A stretch of DNA of 64,000 nucleotides from contig OY760934.1 in assembly GCA_963664245.1 (NCBI GenBank), forward strand, positions 3,658,001 through 3,722,000, in the 5' to 3' direction. A model generated the notes under the pieces. It was not told where the DNA came from. It ran no database searches and saw only the letters and a list, made by a program, of their open reading frames with translations. The translations under genes were made by a program, and so were the position numbers. The DNA comes from GCA-2711565 sp963664245 (GTDB lineage: Bacteria; Bacteroidota; Bacteroidia; Bacteroidales; GCA-2711565). This document shows, one piece after another, positions 1 through 7,480 of the stretch (positions are counted from its first letter, which is position 1; every line of letters begins with the position of its first letter).

Positions 1-1322
1 GTTTTGTACAAGGCCGTCCTTACTGGGAAGCTCCTGTGTTGGTTCAACGTCTTTGCGGTATTTGTCCGGTGTCTCACCACCTTGCTGCGGCAAAAGCACT
101 CGACGTAATTGTTGGTGCCGGAACCGGAGAAGGCCTTACTCCAACCGGAGAAAAAATGCGTCGTTTGATGCACTACGGGCAAATGTTCCAGTCTCACGCA
201 TTACACTTTTTCCACTTAGTATCTCCCGATTTACTATTTGGTATTGATGCAGATCCGGCCATCCGTAATATAATTGGCGTTGCTCAAAAATTCCCAGACC
301 TTGCCGTTCAGGGAGTAATGATGCGTAAATACGGACAGGAAATTATTAAAGCTACTGCCGGTAAAAAAATCCATGGAACCGGAGCCATCCCGGGTGGAAT
401 TAACCGTCATTTAACCGTTGAGGAACGCGATAACTTTTTGAAAGGTCCCGATCCGATGAACATCGATAAAATGATTGAATGGGCACAAGCTTCGGTTGAC
501 CTTTTCAAAGCATATCATAAAGAACACGCTGAACTGATCGATACTTTCGCTGCTTTTCCGTCAAACCACCTGAGTTTGGTTCGTAAAGACGGTGCTTTGG
601 ATCTTTATCATGGTGTGCTTAGAGCCGTTGATGCCGAAGGTAAAAAAATTCTTCATGATGTAGATTATCAAGAGTACAACAAATATATCGCCGAAGAAGT
701 TAAAAACTGGTCGTACATGAAATTCCCTTATTTATTGAGTCAGGGAAAAGAAAACGGTTGGTATCGCGTAGGTCCGTTGGCTCGTTTAAATACGTGTGAA
801 TTTATTCCTACACCATTGGCACAAAAAGAGTTCGAAGAATATAAAGCTTACACAAACGGTAAACCCAATAACATGTCGATGCACATGCACTGGGCTCGTT
901 TGATCGAGTTGCTTCACTCTGCTGAGATGATGAAAGAATTGTTGAACGATCCTGACTTGTTGAGCGGCGATTTAACGATCAAAGGAATAAAACAAAACGA
1001 AGGTGTTGGTTTAATTGAAGCTCCTCGTGGTACCTTGTTCCACCACTATCGTATCAACGAAAAAGATCAAATTGAAATGGCGAACCTTATTGTTTCTACA
1101 ACCAACAATAACACGCCAATGAACGAAGCTGTCCGTTTGGTTGCCGAAGCGCAAATGACCGGACAAGCCGAGATTACCGAACCAATGATGAATGCCTGTG
1201 AGGTAGCTATCCGTGCTTATGACCCGTGTTTGAGCTGTGCTACTCATGCTTTAGGTAAAATGCCATTGGAAATTAATTTGTATGATGCAAAAAACAATTT
1301 GATCGACAAGAAAAGAAGCTAG
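1..1322 (+). CDS. hoxH: [NiFe] hydrogenase large subunit, HoxH-like (5' end outside window)
   Basis: Catalytic subunit of a bidirectional, NAD(P)-linked cytoplasmic [NiFe] hydrogenase. The frame is open from base 3, and the GTG at 36 is an internal valine, so the true start lies upstream and roughly 40-50 residues are missing. The L1 motif RLCGICPVSHH and the L2 motif DPCLSCATH supply the four Ni-Fe cysteines. Segments such as SHALHFFHL, GPLARLN and EAPRGTLFHHY match group 3d (HoxH) proteins. A tail of 24 residues follows the L2 histidine. Such tails are removed by a dedicated endopeptidase, and that gene (hoxW) follows. The diaphorase and small subunits would be expected upstream but cannot be seen. 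The assignment to 3d is by recalled similarity; membership of group 3 is firm. Confidence 0.93.
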   Translation, partial: FVQGRPYWEAPVLVQRLCGICPVSHHLAAAKALDVIVGAGTGEGLTPTGEKMRRLMHYGQMFQSHALHFFHLVSPDLLFGIDADPAIRNIIGVAQKFPDLAVQGVMMRKYGQEIIKATAGKKIHGTGAIPGGINRHLTVEERDNFLKGPDPMNIDKMIEWAQASVDLFKAYHKEHAELIDTFAAFPSNHLSLVRKDGALDLYHGVLRAVDAEGKKILHDVDYQEYNKYIAEEVKNWSYMKFPYLLSQGKENGWYRVGPLARLNTCEFIPTPLAQKEFEEYKAYTNGKPNNMSMHMHWARLIELLHSAEMMKELLNDPDLLSGDLTIKGIKQNEGVGLIEAPRGTLFHHYRINEKDQIEMANLIVSTTNNNTPMNEAVRLVAEAQMTGQAEITEPMMNACEVAIRAYDPCLSCATHALGKMPLEINLYDAKNNLIDKKRS

Positions 1323-1343
1323 TATTTAGCTAACATAATTTAC

Positions 1344-1379
1344 AAACGGGTTTTGATTTTTTCGAAGCCCGTTTTTTTG
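1344..1379 (+). terminator. Rho-independent terminator after hoxH
   Basis: AAACGGGTTT (from 1344) pairs with AAGCCCGTTT (to 1374), a 10-bp stem with one G-U pair, followed by a T run. It separates hoxH from hoxW, so the protease probably uses its own promoter. Confidence 0.8.
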
Positions 1380-1417
1380 TGAGAGCGGGGAAGATGGAAG
1401 TTAGAAACTTGAATTTT

Positions 1418-1496
1418 CGTCATGCTGAACTTGTTTCAGCATCTCATAGTATCCAAGAGATTCTGAATAAATCCCTTTGGGATTTTTCAGAATGAC
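1418..1496. repeat. Dispersed palindromic intergenic repeat
   Basis: Two hairpins in tandem. The first is GCTGAA/TTCAGC around 1424-1440. The second pairs ATTCTGAATAAATCCC (1460-1475) with GGGATTTTTCAGAAT (1479-1493), perfect except for one bulged base. The pattern CGTCATGCTGAAC...TTCAGAATGACA resembles non-coding REP/MITE-like repeats that I recall from many Bacteroidota genomes. No coding capacity is seen. Confidence 0.6.
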
Positions 1497-1538
1497 AATT
1501 TTAAATATTTCAGGCACTTTACGGACGTCTAAATTTTT

Positions 1539-1546
1539 TATTTTTG
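1539..1546 (+). promoter_or_regulatory. -7 promoter box of hoxW (TAttTTTG)
   Basis: TATTTTTG fits the Bacteroidota -7 consensus TAnnTTTG. Its last base lies 5 nt before the ATG at 1551, so transcription should start at or next to the start codon and the mRNA would be leaderless. Confidence 0.6.
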
Positions 1547-1550
1547 TACC

Positions 1551-2039
1551 ATGACAAAAATTTTACTTTACGGTTACGGGAACCCCGGCAGACAAGACGA
1601 CGGACTAGGCAACGCCTTTGTTGAACGCATGGAAAAATGGATTGAAGAAAACAAGATTGAAGGCGTGGAACTGGACAGCAACTATCAGCTGAATATTGAA
1701 GATGCCGATGCCATTGCCGATAAAGATATTGCGATTTTTATTGATGCCTCGGTAGAAGATATTGCCGATTTTTGCGTGACTAAAGTCACGGAAAATTCCA
1801 AGGTGACTTATACCACCCATGCGGCTTCTCCGGGTTATATTTACGATTTATGCAAAAAAATTAATGGACAGGCTCCGCCAACCTACCTTATTCATATTAA
1901 AGGCTACGAATGGGAATTCCGGGAAGGCTTGTGTGCCAAAGCCATTGTAAACCTTGAAAAAGCTATTGAATACATTAAACCATTTATTTCTGAACCAGCA
2001 AAGTTTGATGGGGATGGGGTTTTGAAGGAATGTAAATAA
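1551..2039 (+). CDS. hoxW: Hydrogenase maturation protease (HoxW/HyaD family)
   Basis: Endopeptidase that removes the C-terminal tail of the hydrogenase large subunit once nickel has been inserted. The N-terminal motif GYGNPGRQDDGLG (residues 8-20) is the family signature. Asp16 or Asp17, Asp65 in FIDAS and His90 in THAASPG fall where this family binds the nickel of the substrate (Glu16, Asp62 and His93 in the E. coli enzymes). The length of 162 residues is normal. The gene lies directly downstream of hoxH, whose cleavable tail is visible, so that is the likely substrate. The ATG at 1551 is the only sensible start, 5 nt after a TAnnTTTG box. A strong terminator follows at 2057. Confidence 0.92.
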   Translation: MTKILLYGYGNPGRQDDGLGNAFVERMEKWIEENKIEGVELDSNYQLNIEDADAIADKDIAIFIDASVEDIADFCVTKVTENSKVTYTTHAASPGYIYDLCKKINGQAPPTYLIHIKGYEWEFREGLCAKAIVNLEKAIEYIKPFISEPAKFDGDGVLKECK

Positions 2040-2056
2040 ACTTAAAAATATATAAC

Positions 2057-2090
2057 AAAAAAGCACGGACGTTTTCGTCCGTGCTTTTTT
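2057..2090. terminator. Bidirectional Rho-independent terminator
   Basis: AAAAAAGCACGGACG pairs perfectly with CGTCCGTGCTTTTTT around a TTTT loop. It is flanked by A and T runs, so it can serve both hoxW and the convergent membrane protein gene. A close relative of the hairpin occurs at 2915-2944. Confidence 0.88.
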
Positions 2091-2101
2091 GTTTCTTGGG
2101 A

Positions 2102-2581
2102 CTAGATGTTTTGCATAGCATTAACAAACAGATGTACGTGGTTTTGTGTATAAGACTGTATAATTGCAAAAACAGGTACAAAAATTAATATGCCTAACAG
2201 CAATCCTTTCCCTAATGATTCGAACGCGTGTTCTCTTAAATGCATGTATAATACCCAAAGCACATTTAAGCTTATTAGTACGTGCGAAATTTGGGCAAAA
2301 ATATTGGGGCTGTCCCAAGGCGTAATAAATAGTCCCATGCTCCCATAATAATACAGAGGCAGCAAGGGTATTGCCAGAAAGATAAGTTTCCTTTTTGTTA
2401 GAAACAGAATAAAGCATATCAGGTATATTATAATTGATAATGAACAGGCATTAAACGCCAGCCATTGTATAAGATTTAGCTTTACTATTTCCAGAAAAAA
2501 GTATCCGCTGTTAACTAAACTAATTAATAAAAGGGAGGCTAATACATAGCCCAAAATATTTGTTTTCTTTTTTGAACTCAT
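2102..2581 (-). CDS. Small integral membrane protein of unknown function
   Basis: A protein of 159 residues with a short basic N-terminus (MSSKKKTN) followed by about five hydrophobic segments, near residues 10-30, 38-60, 66-85, 95-112 and 125-147. No catalytic motif and no family I recognise. It is convergent with hoxW, shares its terminator, and has no partner on its own strand. A role in hydrogenase function cannot be inferred from position alone. The start is the first ATG of the open frame, preceded by AT-rich DNA without a clear promoter box. Confidence 0.7.
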   Translation of the reverse strand: MSSKKKTNILGYVLASLLLISLVNSGYFFLEIVKLNLIQWLAFNACSLSIIIYLICFILFLTKRKLIFLAIPLLPLYYYGSMGLFITPWDSPNIFAQISHVLISLNVLWVLYMHLREHAFESLGKGLLLGILIFVPVFAIIQSYTQNHVHLFVNAMQNI

Positions 2582-3059
2582 TTGTTTTAATATTTATTTA
2601 ATTATAAATGACCTTATTTACCCGCTTTAGGATAAATAAATGGTGAAAAATTTAAATAATAACTAAGCTGTCCGGAGAGGAAATAGTCCGGAAAAAGAAT
2701 CATTAACCTGTGGCTTGTGGAGGTTAATTAAAGCGTAATTGTTAATTTAAGAATGGTTCTCAAAATACTTTTGAATTTAAAACATTCAAAGGTATGAAAT
2801 CTATTTTTATACCTGTAAGTGAAATAAATTTTTTTCTTGGCACAGACGTGGATGTTTGCGCCAGCGGGGTGTAAATAAGCGTATTGCAATTTGCTATATT
2901 CCTATAAAAAAGTTAGCGCGGATGTCCTCATCCGTGCTTTTTTGTTTTAGTCACAGACTGCAAGTCCGCGCCAACGGGAATCTAGGTAGTCAAATGTATT
3001 AAATTTTTTATTTAGCGAAGGATATGAATATCTTTGTCAACAAACCTTAATATTTTATT
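2582..3059. repeat. Gene-free stretch with paired repeat copies and a terminator-like hairpin
   Basis: No gene is seen. Two related 28-29 nt segments occur at 2841-2869 (CACAGACGTGGATGTTTGCG then CCAGCGGGG) and 2952-2979 (CACAGACTGCAAGTCCGCGC then CAACGGGA). Between them, AGCGCGGATG (2915-2924) pairs with CATCCGTGCT (2929-2938), followed by six T. That hairpin resembles the one at 2057-2090, including the GTTTT after it, so this is a short array of dispersed repeat units. A TATCTTTG box at 3029-3036 probably starts the next gene. Confidence 0.5.
3029..3036 (+). promoter_or_regulatory. -7 promoter box (TAtcTTTG) of the HNH-like gene
   Basis: TATCTTTG matches TAnnTTTG and lies 23 nt before the ATG at 3060, which gives a leader of about 18-20 nt. 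No convincing -33 TTTG is seen at the usual distance. Confidence 0.5.
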
Positions 3060-3830
3060 ATGAGTAAACGTGCTATGAGACAAGGGATTTGTAAACTTTG
3101 TGGTGAAGATAAACTTCTTTCATTTGAACATGTACCACCGAGTTCAACCTATAATAAAACTACTAGATATAAGATTATTTCATTTGATGATTATATGAAA
3201 AGTCCTGATCCAGTTAATCAAAAATTTAAAGGAAAAATATATCAAGGTGGAGTTGGTTATTATTCATTATGTCAGGATTGTAATAGTTTTCTTGGTGCAA
3301 ATTATGTGAATTCTTATAAAAATTGGGTTAATGTAGGAAGAGAGATTTTGAGTTATGGGGATTATTTTAAATATTTATATCGAGTAGAAAATATTGAACC
3401 CTTAAAAATAATGAAACATATCATTTCTATGTTTATTTCAATAAATGACAATATTTTCGGAAGATCTTTCCCAGAACTAATTGAATTTGTAAAAAAACCT
3501 GAATTAAAAGAACTTCCAGAAAAGTATCAATTATTTACTTATTTAAATAATAAAGGAGACTTTCGACATATTCGTTTTCAAGTGGTAGGTAACTTTAAGA
3601 TCCGTTCGATAATTAGTTGTTCAGAAATTACATTTCCACCATATGGTTTTGTTCTCACATTTAATAATACAAGACTTATAGATCATTTAAATAATATAAC
3701 CGCATTTAAAAATTTTTCAATAAATGAGAGGGTTAATGTAGATTTGGATATGTACAGGCTACCTACATACTTTAAGATGTGTTTGGATTATAGAACTAAG
3801 GAAGAATACGATAATAGCATTAACAATTAA
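3060..3830 (+). CDS. HNH-like zinc-motif protein, function unknown
   Basis: The N-terminal third looks like a treble-clef/HNH fold: Cys11-x2-Cys14, the sequence FEHVPP with His24 as the putative general base, then Cys71-x2-Cys74-Asn75. This spacing is seen in HNH endonuclease-like proteins of mobile or defence origin. Residues about 90-256 have no motif I recognise. The gene is strongly AT-rich, stands alone with its own promoter, and sits next to dispersed repeats, which suggests horizontal acquisition. Nuclease activity is an inference from the zinc/His/Asn pattern only. The 266 bp after the gene hold nothing I can support. Confidence 0.65.
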   Translation: MSKRAMRQGICKLCGEDKLLSFEHVPPSSTYNKTTRYKIISFDDYMKSPDPVNQKFKGKIYQGGVGYYSLCQDCNSFLGANYVNSYKNWVNVGREILSYGDYFKYLYRVENIEPLKIMKHIISMFISINDNIFGRSFPELIEFVKKPELKELPEKYQLFTYLNNKGDFRHIRFQVVGNFKIRSIISCSEITFPPYGFVLTFNNTRLIDHLNNITAFKNFSINERVNVDLDMYRLPTYFKMCLDYRTKEEYDNSINN

Positions 3831-4096
3831 AGACAATATATTTACTAGTGCAATCTATGTAATATATGGCATCAGTGTATCGGTCTCCTAAAATATATCT
3901 ATTAGCAAATATTAAGTTATAGAATAACAGATGTGAGATTTCAAGTAGAAGTAGGAGACACCTGGCAATGTAGAATTTGGATATTTTATTCAGCATCAGG
4001 TATCCAGACATTAGATTGCAGACTAATTTGTTTTGCGTGAAACAATCTGTCGCTTATGGGGTCTTTTGTTTAATAAATTTAAAAAACTAAAGAATA

Positions 4097-5161
4097 ATGC
4101 AATGTTTTTCTTTTCTAATTCTATGGGGCTTTCTTGGTGTTAACAGTATTCAGGCTCGGTCAAATATTAGTCTTGATTTTTCTGCTGCCGAGAAGTTTTA
4201 TGAGTTCGCAACACGCACGTCGGAAATAAATGTTTCAGAAATTGACGATTTGATGAACTCGGAAGCTTATCAAAATTTATTTCGCTATTTAACACATAAT
4301 TGGGGCAAGGCTTATAATCAGGAATTATATACCCAGTTGTTTAAAGCAACGTTTATGCCTGAGCAGTATCAACTGGATGAAAAATATGCTTACGGGAAAT
4401 GGTTGGTAAGCTATATGAATAAACTTAGAAAAAATCCGGAACCAATAAAAAACTACCTGCAAGTTATAAAAGATAATTTTGACGAGAAAAAAGTGTTGTC
4501 GTGTGCATTTTCTTATTTGCCGGAAGAAACAAAAAATGATGATATCAAAATTTATTTTGTAGTTGGTGTTCGCCAAGGTTGTGCCTCTGAATATGGCGTT
4601 TTTATTGATAATTATAGTGAGCTAAAACCAGAAAATGTTGATAAATATATTCATCCATGGCTGGCTCATGAAAGCCATCATTTTTTTAGGGCGCAATTTA
4701 ATAAGATGCCTAAAGCTGAGATGCAAAAGCACCCTAAGTTATTTCAATCCTTTTACTGGCTGGAAACCGAAGGCCTTGCCGAACGTGCGGGAAGTATTCG
4801 TGCTGATTTATTCGCCTATATGCAGTCGGAGAATTGTAAAAATGATGTGTATAAAAACTTTGCTGCTTACTTGAAAGAGTTCAATTCGGCTTTAGAATCA
4901 TACCTTTTAGATAAAGCACCCGATAGTGTGTTAATTGAAAGTTTGCAGCCTCAGCAAGAACGTAATCGTTATCACGAAATGGGACATGTAATGGCTTATA
5001 CTATCGAAAAAGTATTTGGGAAAAAAGTGCTGCTTGCCCAGATTGGTAAGCCTTTACAGTTTGTGTTGTATTATCATAAGGCTGCAAAAAAACTAGATCA
5101 AACTGACTTAATTCCGCCTTTGAGTGAAGAGGTCGTAAAAAAGTTAAAAGATTTAGAATAA
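4097..5161 (+). CDS. Exported HExxH zinc metallopeptidase-like protein (DUF5700-like)
   Basis: The N-terminus has a hydrophobic stretch (residues 3-20) that reads as a signal peptide. WLAHESHHFF gives a zinc-peptidase HExxH motif at residues 191-195, and ETEGLAER (223-230) supplies a downstream glutamate as in gluzincins. The rest is alpha-helical-looking with no other domain I recognise. The layout agrees with my memory of the DUF5700 putative zinc peptidases of Bacteroidota. Substrate unknown. The start is the first ATG; the signal peptide is short, so an alternative upstream start remains possible. The stop is 4 bp from the convergent PqiA-like gene. Confidence 0.72.
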   Translation: MQCFSFLILWGFLGVNSIQARSNISLDFSAAEKFYEFATRTSEINVSEIDDLMNSEAYQNLFRYLTHNWGKAYNQELYTQLFKATFMPEQYQLDEKYAYGKWLVSYMNKLRKNPEPIKNYLQVIKDNFDEKKVLSCAFSYLPEETKNDDIKIYFVVGVRQGCASEYGVFIDNYSELKPENVDKYIHPWLAHESHHFFRAQFNKMPKAEMQKHPKLFQSFYWLETEGLAERAGSIRADLFAYMQSENCKNDVYKNFAAYLKEFNSALESYLLDKAPDSVLIESLQPQQERNRYHEMGHVMAYTIEKVFGKKVLLAQIGKPLQFVLYYHKAAKKLDQTDLIPPLSEEVVKKLKDLE

Positions 5162-5165
5162 GAAA

Positions 5166-5672
5166 TTAAATGTCTTGCTTTTTCGTTAGTCCATTAAAAC
5201 TAAAATCCTTCAAAAACTGCGTGGCAATAATCCTGAAGATAACCGAAACGGCAATAAAGGTGGTTCCCAACTTTAATTTCATTACCACGATATTGGAGTT
5301 CATTTTATAGTTTAGCACCAGCAGGGCCACTAAAAAAACATCAATCATGCTCCACTTGTCAATGGCGGAAAGGTATTTCGAAAGTTTCCATTTTTTGCCC
5401 AGCAGTCCGAGGCGTCCGGTCAGATCAACGTATTTAACAATGGGCATCACGACGACAAAAAACGCGATGATGAAAGCCAGCAGATAATCGCCGCTTTCAA
5501 AAAATAATTTAACGGAATCGGTAACCCGTATTTCCTCGTACTTCAAAGTAAACCCAAAAACGCGTTGTTTGGTTGAAATAATGGGATACCACAAGCCCAG
5601 CCAAAAAGCAATGAATGACAAAAATAAGGTTCCCAAGGCAATAGTGTTTGAGAGACTGTATTTTTTAATCAT
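5166..5672 (-). CDS. Paraquat-inducible protein A (PqiA)-like membrane protein
   Basis: A protein of 168 residues with about four transmembrane segments (near 12-30, 60-80, 108-125 and 135-152). The segment DKWSMIDVFLVALLVLNYK is the most characteristic part of the PqiA domain. PqiA/YebS proteins are inner-membrane partners of MCE-type lipid transport in Proteobacteria, but no MCE gene is seen here, so the role is open. Its start overlaps the end of the upstream lipoprotein gene by 8 bp, so the two are probably translationally coupled. Confidence 0.75.
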   Translation of the reverse strand: MIKKYSLSNTIALGTLFLSFIAFWLGLWYPIISTKQRVFGFTLKYEEIRVTDSVKLFFESGDYLLAFIIAFFVVVMPIVKYVDLTGRLGLLGKKWKLSKYLSAIDKWSMIDVFLVALLVLNYKMNSNIVVMKLKLGTTFIAVSVIFRIIATQFLKDFSFNGLTKKQDI

Positions 5673-6155
5673 AATCTTTGATGTTTAATTCCATTTCTTT
5701 CATGATTTCTTCCAGTGCTTTCAGGGCTTCTTCGCCAACTTCTTCGGCCTGTTCAACAATGAAACGAATGTCATCCTCCATATCGTTTTCAGCGTATTCT
5801 TTGATTTGATGTTTTAACGTGTCCAGGTCATCTTTGATAAACAGATCGTAGAAACTTTCAATTTCTCCCTGGGTTTTAACGGTGTTGTAAAGAATACGAT
5901 ATTTTACCACCAGTAATTGTTCTTGCCAGATCAATTGATCTTCAAATTTTGAGAACCATTTATTAGAATATTGTTCGTATTTTTTGTCCATTTCAACCCA
6001 ATCTTCATCGGTGTAGGTAGAAGCTTTCTCCTGAACTTCAGCGATAAAGTTTTTGTAGCCCTCCATGTATTTTTCTTTGCTTTGAGGAGCTGAGCAAGCA
6101 GCAATAAGAAAAATAATTACCAGGGGAGCAACTTTTTTGTGATTGTTTCTTTCAT
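5665..6155 (-). CDS. Lipoprotein (DUF6565-like) with an apparent -1 frameshift near its start
   Basis: The uninterrupted frame from the ATG at 6066 encodes 133 helical, acidic residues. That start cuts off an obvious lipoprotein signal: the same frame reads upstream as VAPLVIIFLIAACSAPQSK, with lipobox LIAAC, but has no start codon of its own. A good start lies in another frame at 6155 (AAGGAAAACATG), encoding MKETITKK before it stops at 6117. The two frames meet at A AAA AAG (6138-6132), a classic -1 slippery heptamer. One extra A would also join them. Either the site is programmed or phase-variable, or the A run has lost a base by mutation or sequencing error. The joined product would be about 162 residues. 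The PqiA-like gene follows with an 8-bp overlap. Confidence 0.7.
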
Positions 6156-6365
6156 GTTTTCCTTGTGTTTTTTAATTAAATATTGTGAAATCATGGAAAG
6201 TAAATATAGTGAAATTGTTGAAGTTCTGGTTCTTATTTTGCTGACAAAAATCTTAAATTTAAAAATTTTTAAGACTTTCGCTTTTTAGAAGATAAAATTC
6301 TGGCTTGTATTCTTTTTGTTGATTTTACGTTTTTAATTGAATAACTTTAATGAAAATAAAAAATC

Positions 6366-6779
6366 ATGAAATACATTACTGTTTTTTCGTTTGTTGTGAT
6401 TTTGTTCTCTGCTTGTGCAACGCAGAAATTAGCTGCAACTGCAAAGAATGTTGAAGTTTCTCAGGATGAGGAAAAAGAAACCTATGAATTAGTTGTGTTT
6501 GATCCCGAGTTTGAATCGTGGTTTACCTTTCATTCCCATAGCACAGATATCAGGAGCTTGGAGTATTATAAAAACTGGAACAGACAATATGTTAGCGATT
6601 GGAACAGCCGAGCGATGTCATCCCGCGATTCGAGGAATTTTAATACGACCTTAAGTTTTGATCCTGATGAGATTGACGATCTTGAGGTTCAACGAAAACT
6701 GTTTTACTACTTTCAGTTTGTAGAACAGCATTTGAAGATGAAAATTCTTTATGGGCCCGGACCTCACATTGTTTTATAA
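6366..6779 (+). CDS. Small lipoprotein, DUF6146-like
   Basis: A protein of 137 residues with a lipoprotein signal (lipobox FSAC, Cys17). The core contains FDPEFESWFTFHSHSTDIRS and ends with GPGPHIVL; I associate this pattern with the DUF6146 lipoproteins of Bacteroidota, whose function is unknown. Expected location is the periplasmic or outer face of an envelope membrane. It is transcribed away from the frameshifted lipoprotein across a 210-bp gap and overlaps the 3' end of the convergent transporter gene by 6 bp. Confidence 0.72.
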   Translation: MKYITVFSFVVILFSACATQKLAATAKNVEVSQDEEKETYELVVFDPEFESWFTFHSHSTDIRSLEYYKNWNRQYVSDWNSRAMSSRDSRNFNTTLSFDPDEIDDLEVQRKLFYYFQFVEQHLKMKILYGPGPHIVL

Positions 6780-7472
6780 TCCGAGGAACACGATTGCAAA
6801 TCCGCTTAAAAAGATAATTGCCCCTGCAATAGCATGGGTGTATTTCTCAATTTTCCCCAGAGGGATAATTTTATAACCCGACGATAACAGCATGACTATG
6901 GCGGTCATGGTTCCAACGGTAATTAACGAAAAAACAATGGCAATGATAGCGAAACCCCATGTTCCGGCAGTTGCCTGTCCTTGCATCATGATTGGGATCA
7001 ATGGTTCGCAGGGACCCAACACAAAAATGGTAAACAAAATCCAGGGCGTAATATTGGCTTTGTGAACGTGGTCATGATCTTCGGAATGGCTATGTTCGTG
7101 AAGATGGATCGTTCCGCTTGAATGGCTGTGTATGTGTTTGTGAGTCTTGTTCTGGATGGCTCTGTAAATGCCCCAAATCATGTAAAAAAAACCAAAAACA
7201 ATAAAGGCCCAGGCTGCGATATTTCCCCGGTAGCCCTCAACAAATTCGATGTTTGATAAACCTATTCCAGCTGCAACTCCTGCAATTCCAAGAACGATGG
7301 AGCTGCCTACATGTCCAAACCCGCAAGCCAGGGTTAACCATGACGTTTTCCATTTGCTCCATTTCCGGGCCTTCGACATTACGATAAACGGCAGGTAATG
7401 ATCGGGGCCAAAAACAGTATGGGTAAAAGCAATAAGTGCTGTTGTTCCCAGTAAAATTGTTAATTCGTTCAT
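6774..7472 (-). CDS. NicO/UreH-like nickel transporter with His-rich loop
   Basis: An inner-membrane protein of 232 residues with about six transmembrane segments. The first contains HTVFGPDHYLPF, the HxxxPDH type of motif used by NicO/UreH/RcnA-like metal permeases. A cytoplasmic loop around residues 110-138 is very rich in histidine (HKHIHSHSS, HLHEHSHSEDHDHVHK), as expected for a Ni/Co handling protein. It is the last gene of the nikR-led operon, 8 bp after the TsaA-FmdE gene. The context favours nickel. Direction (uptake or efflux) cannot be told from sequence. A general sulfite-exporter (TauE/SafE) annotation would reflect the same superfamily. Confidence 0.78.
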   Translation of the reverse strand: MNELTILLGTTALIAFTHTVFGPDHYLPFIVMSKARKWSKWKTSWLTLACGFGHVGSSIVLGIAGVAAGIGLSNIEFVEGYRGNIAAWAFIVFGFFYMIWGIYRAIQNKTHKHIHSHSSGTIHLHEHSHSEDHDHVHKANITPWILFTIFVLGPCEPLIPIMMQGQATAGTWGFAIIAIVFSLITVGTMTAIVMLLSSGYKIIPLGKIEKYTHAIAGAIIFLSGFAIVFLGL

Positions 7473-7480
7473 TATTGTTT

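Noticed and set aside
3820..4011. A 63-residue minus-strand frame downstream of the HNH-like gene
   Set aside because: No coding character, no promoter or start signal, and it overlaps the gene end; treated as chance.
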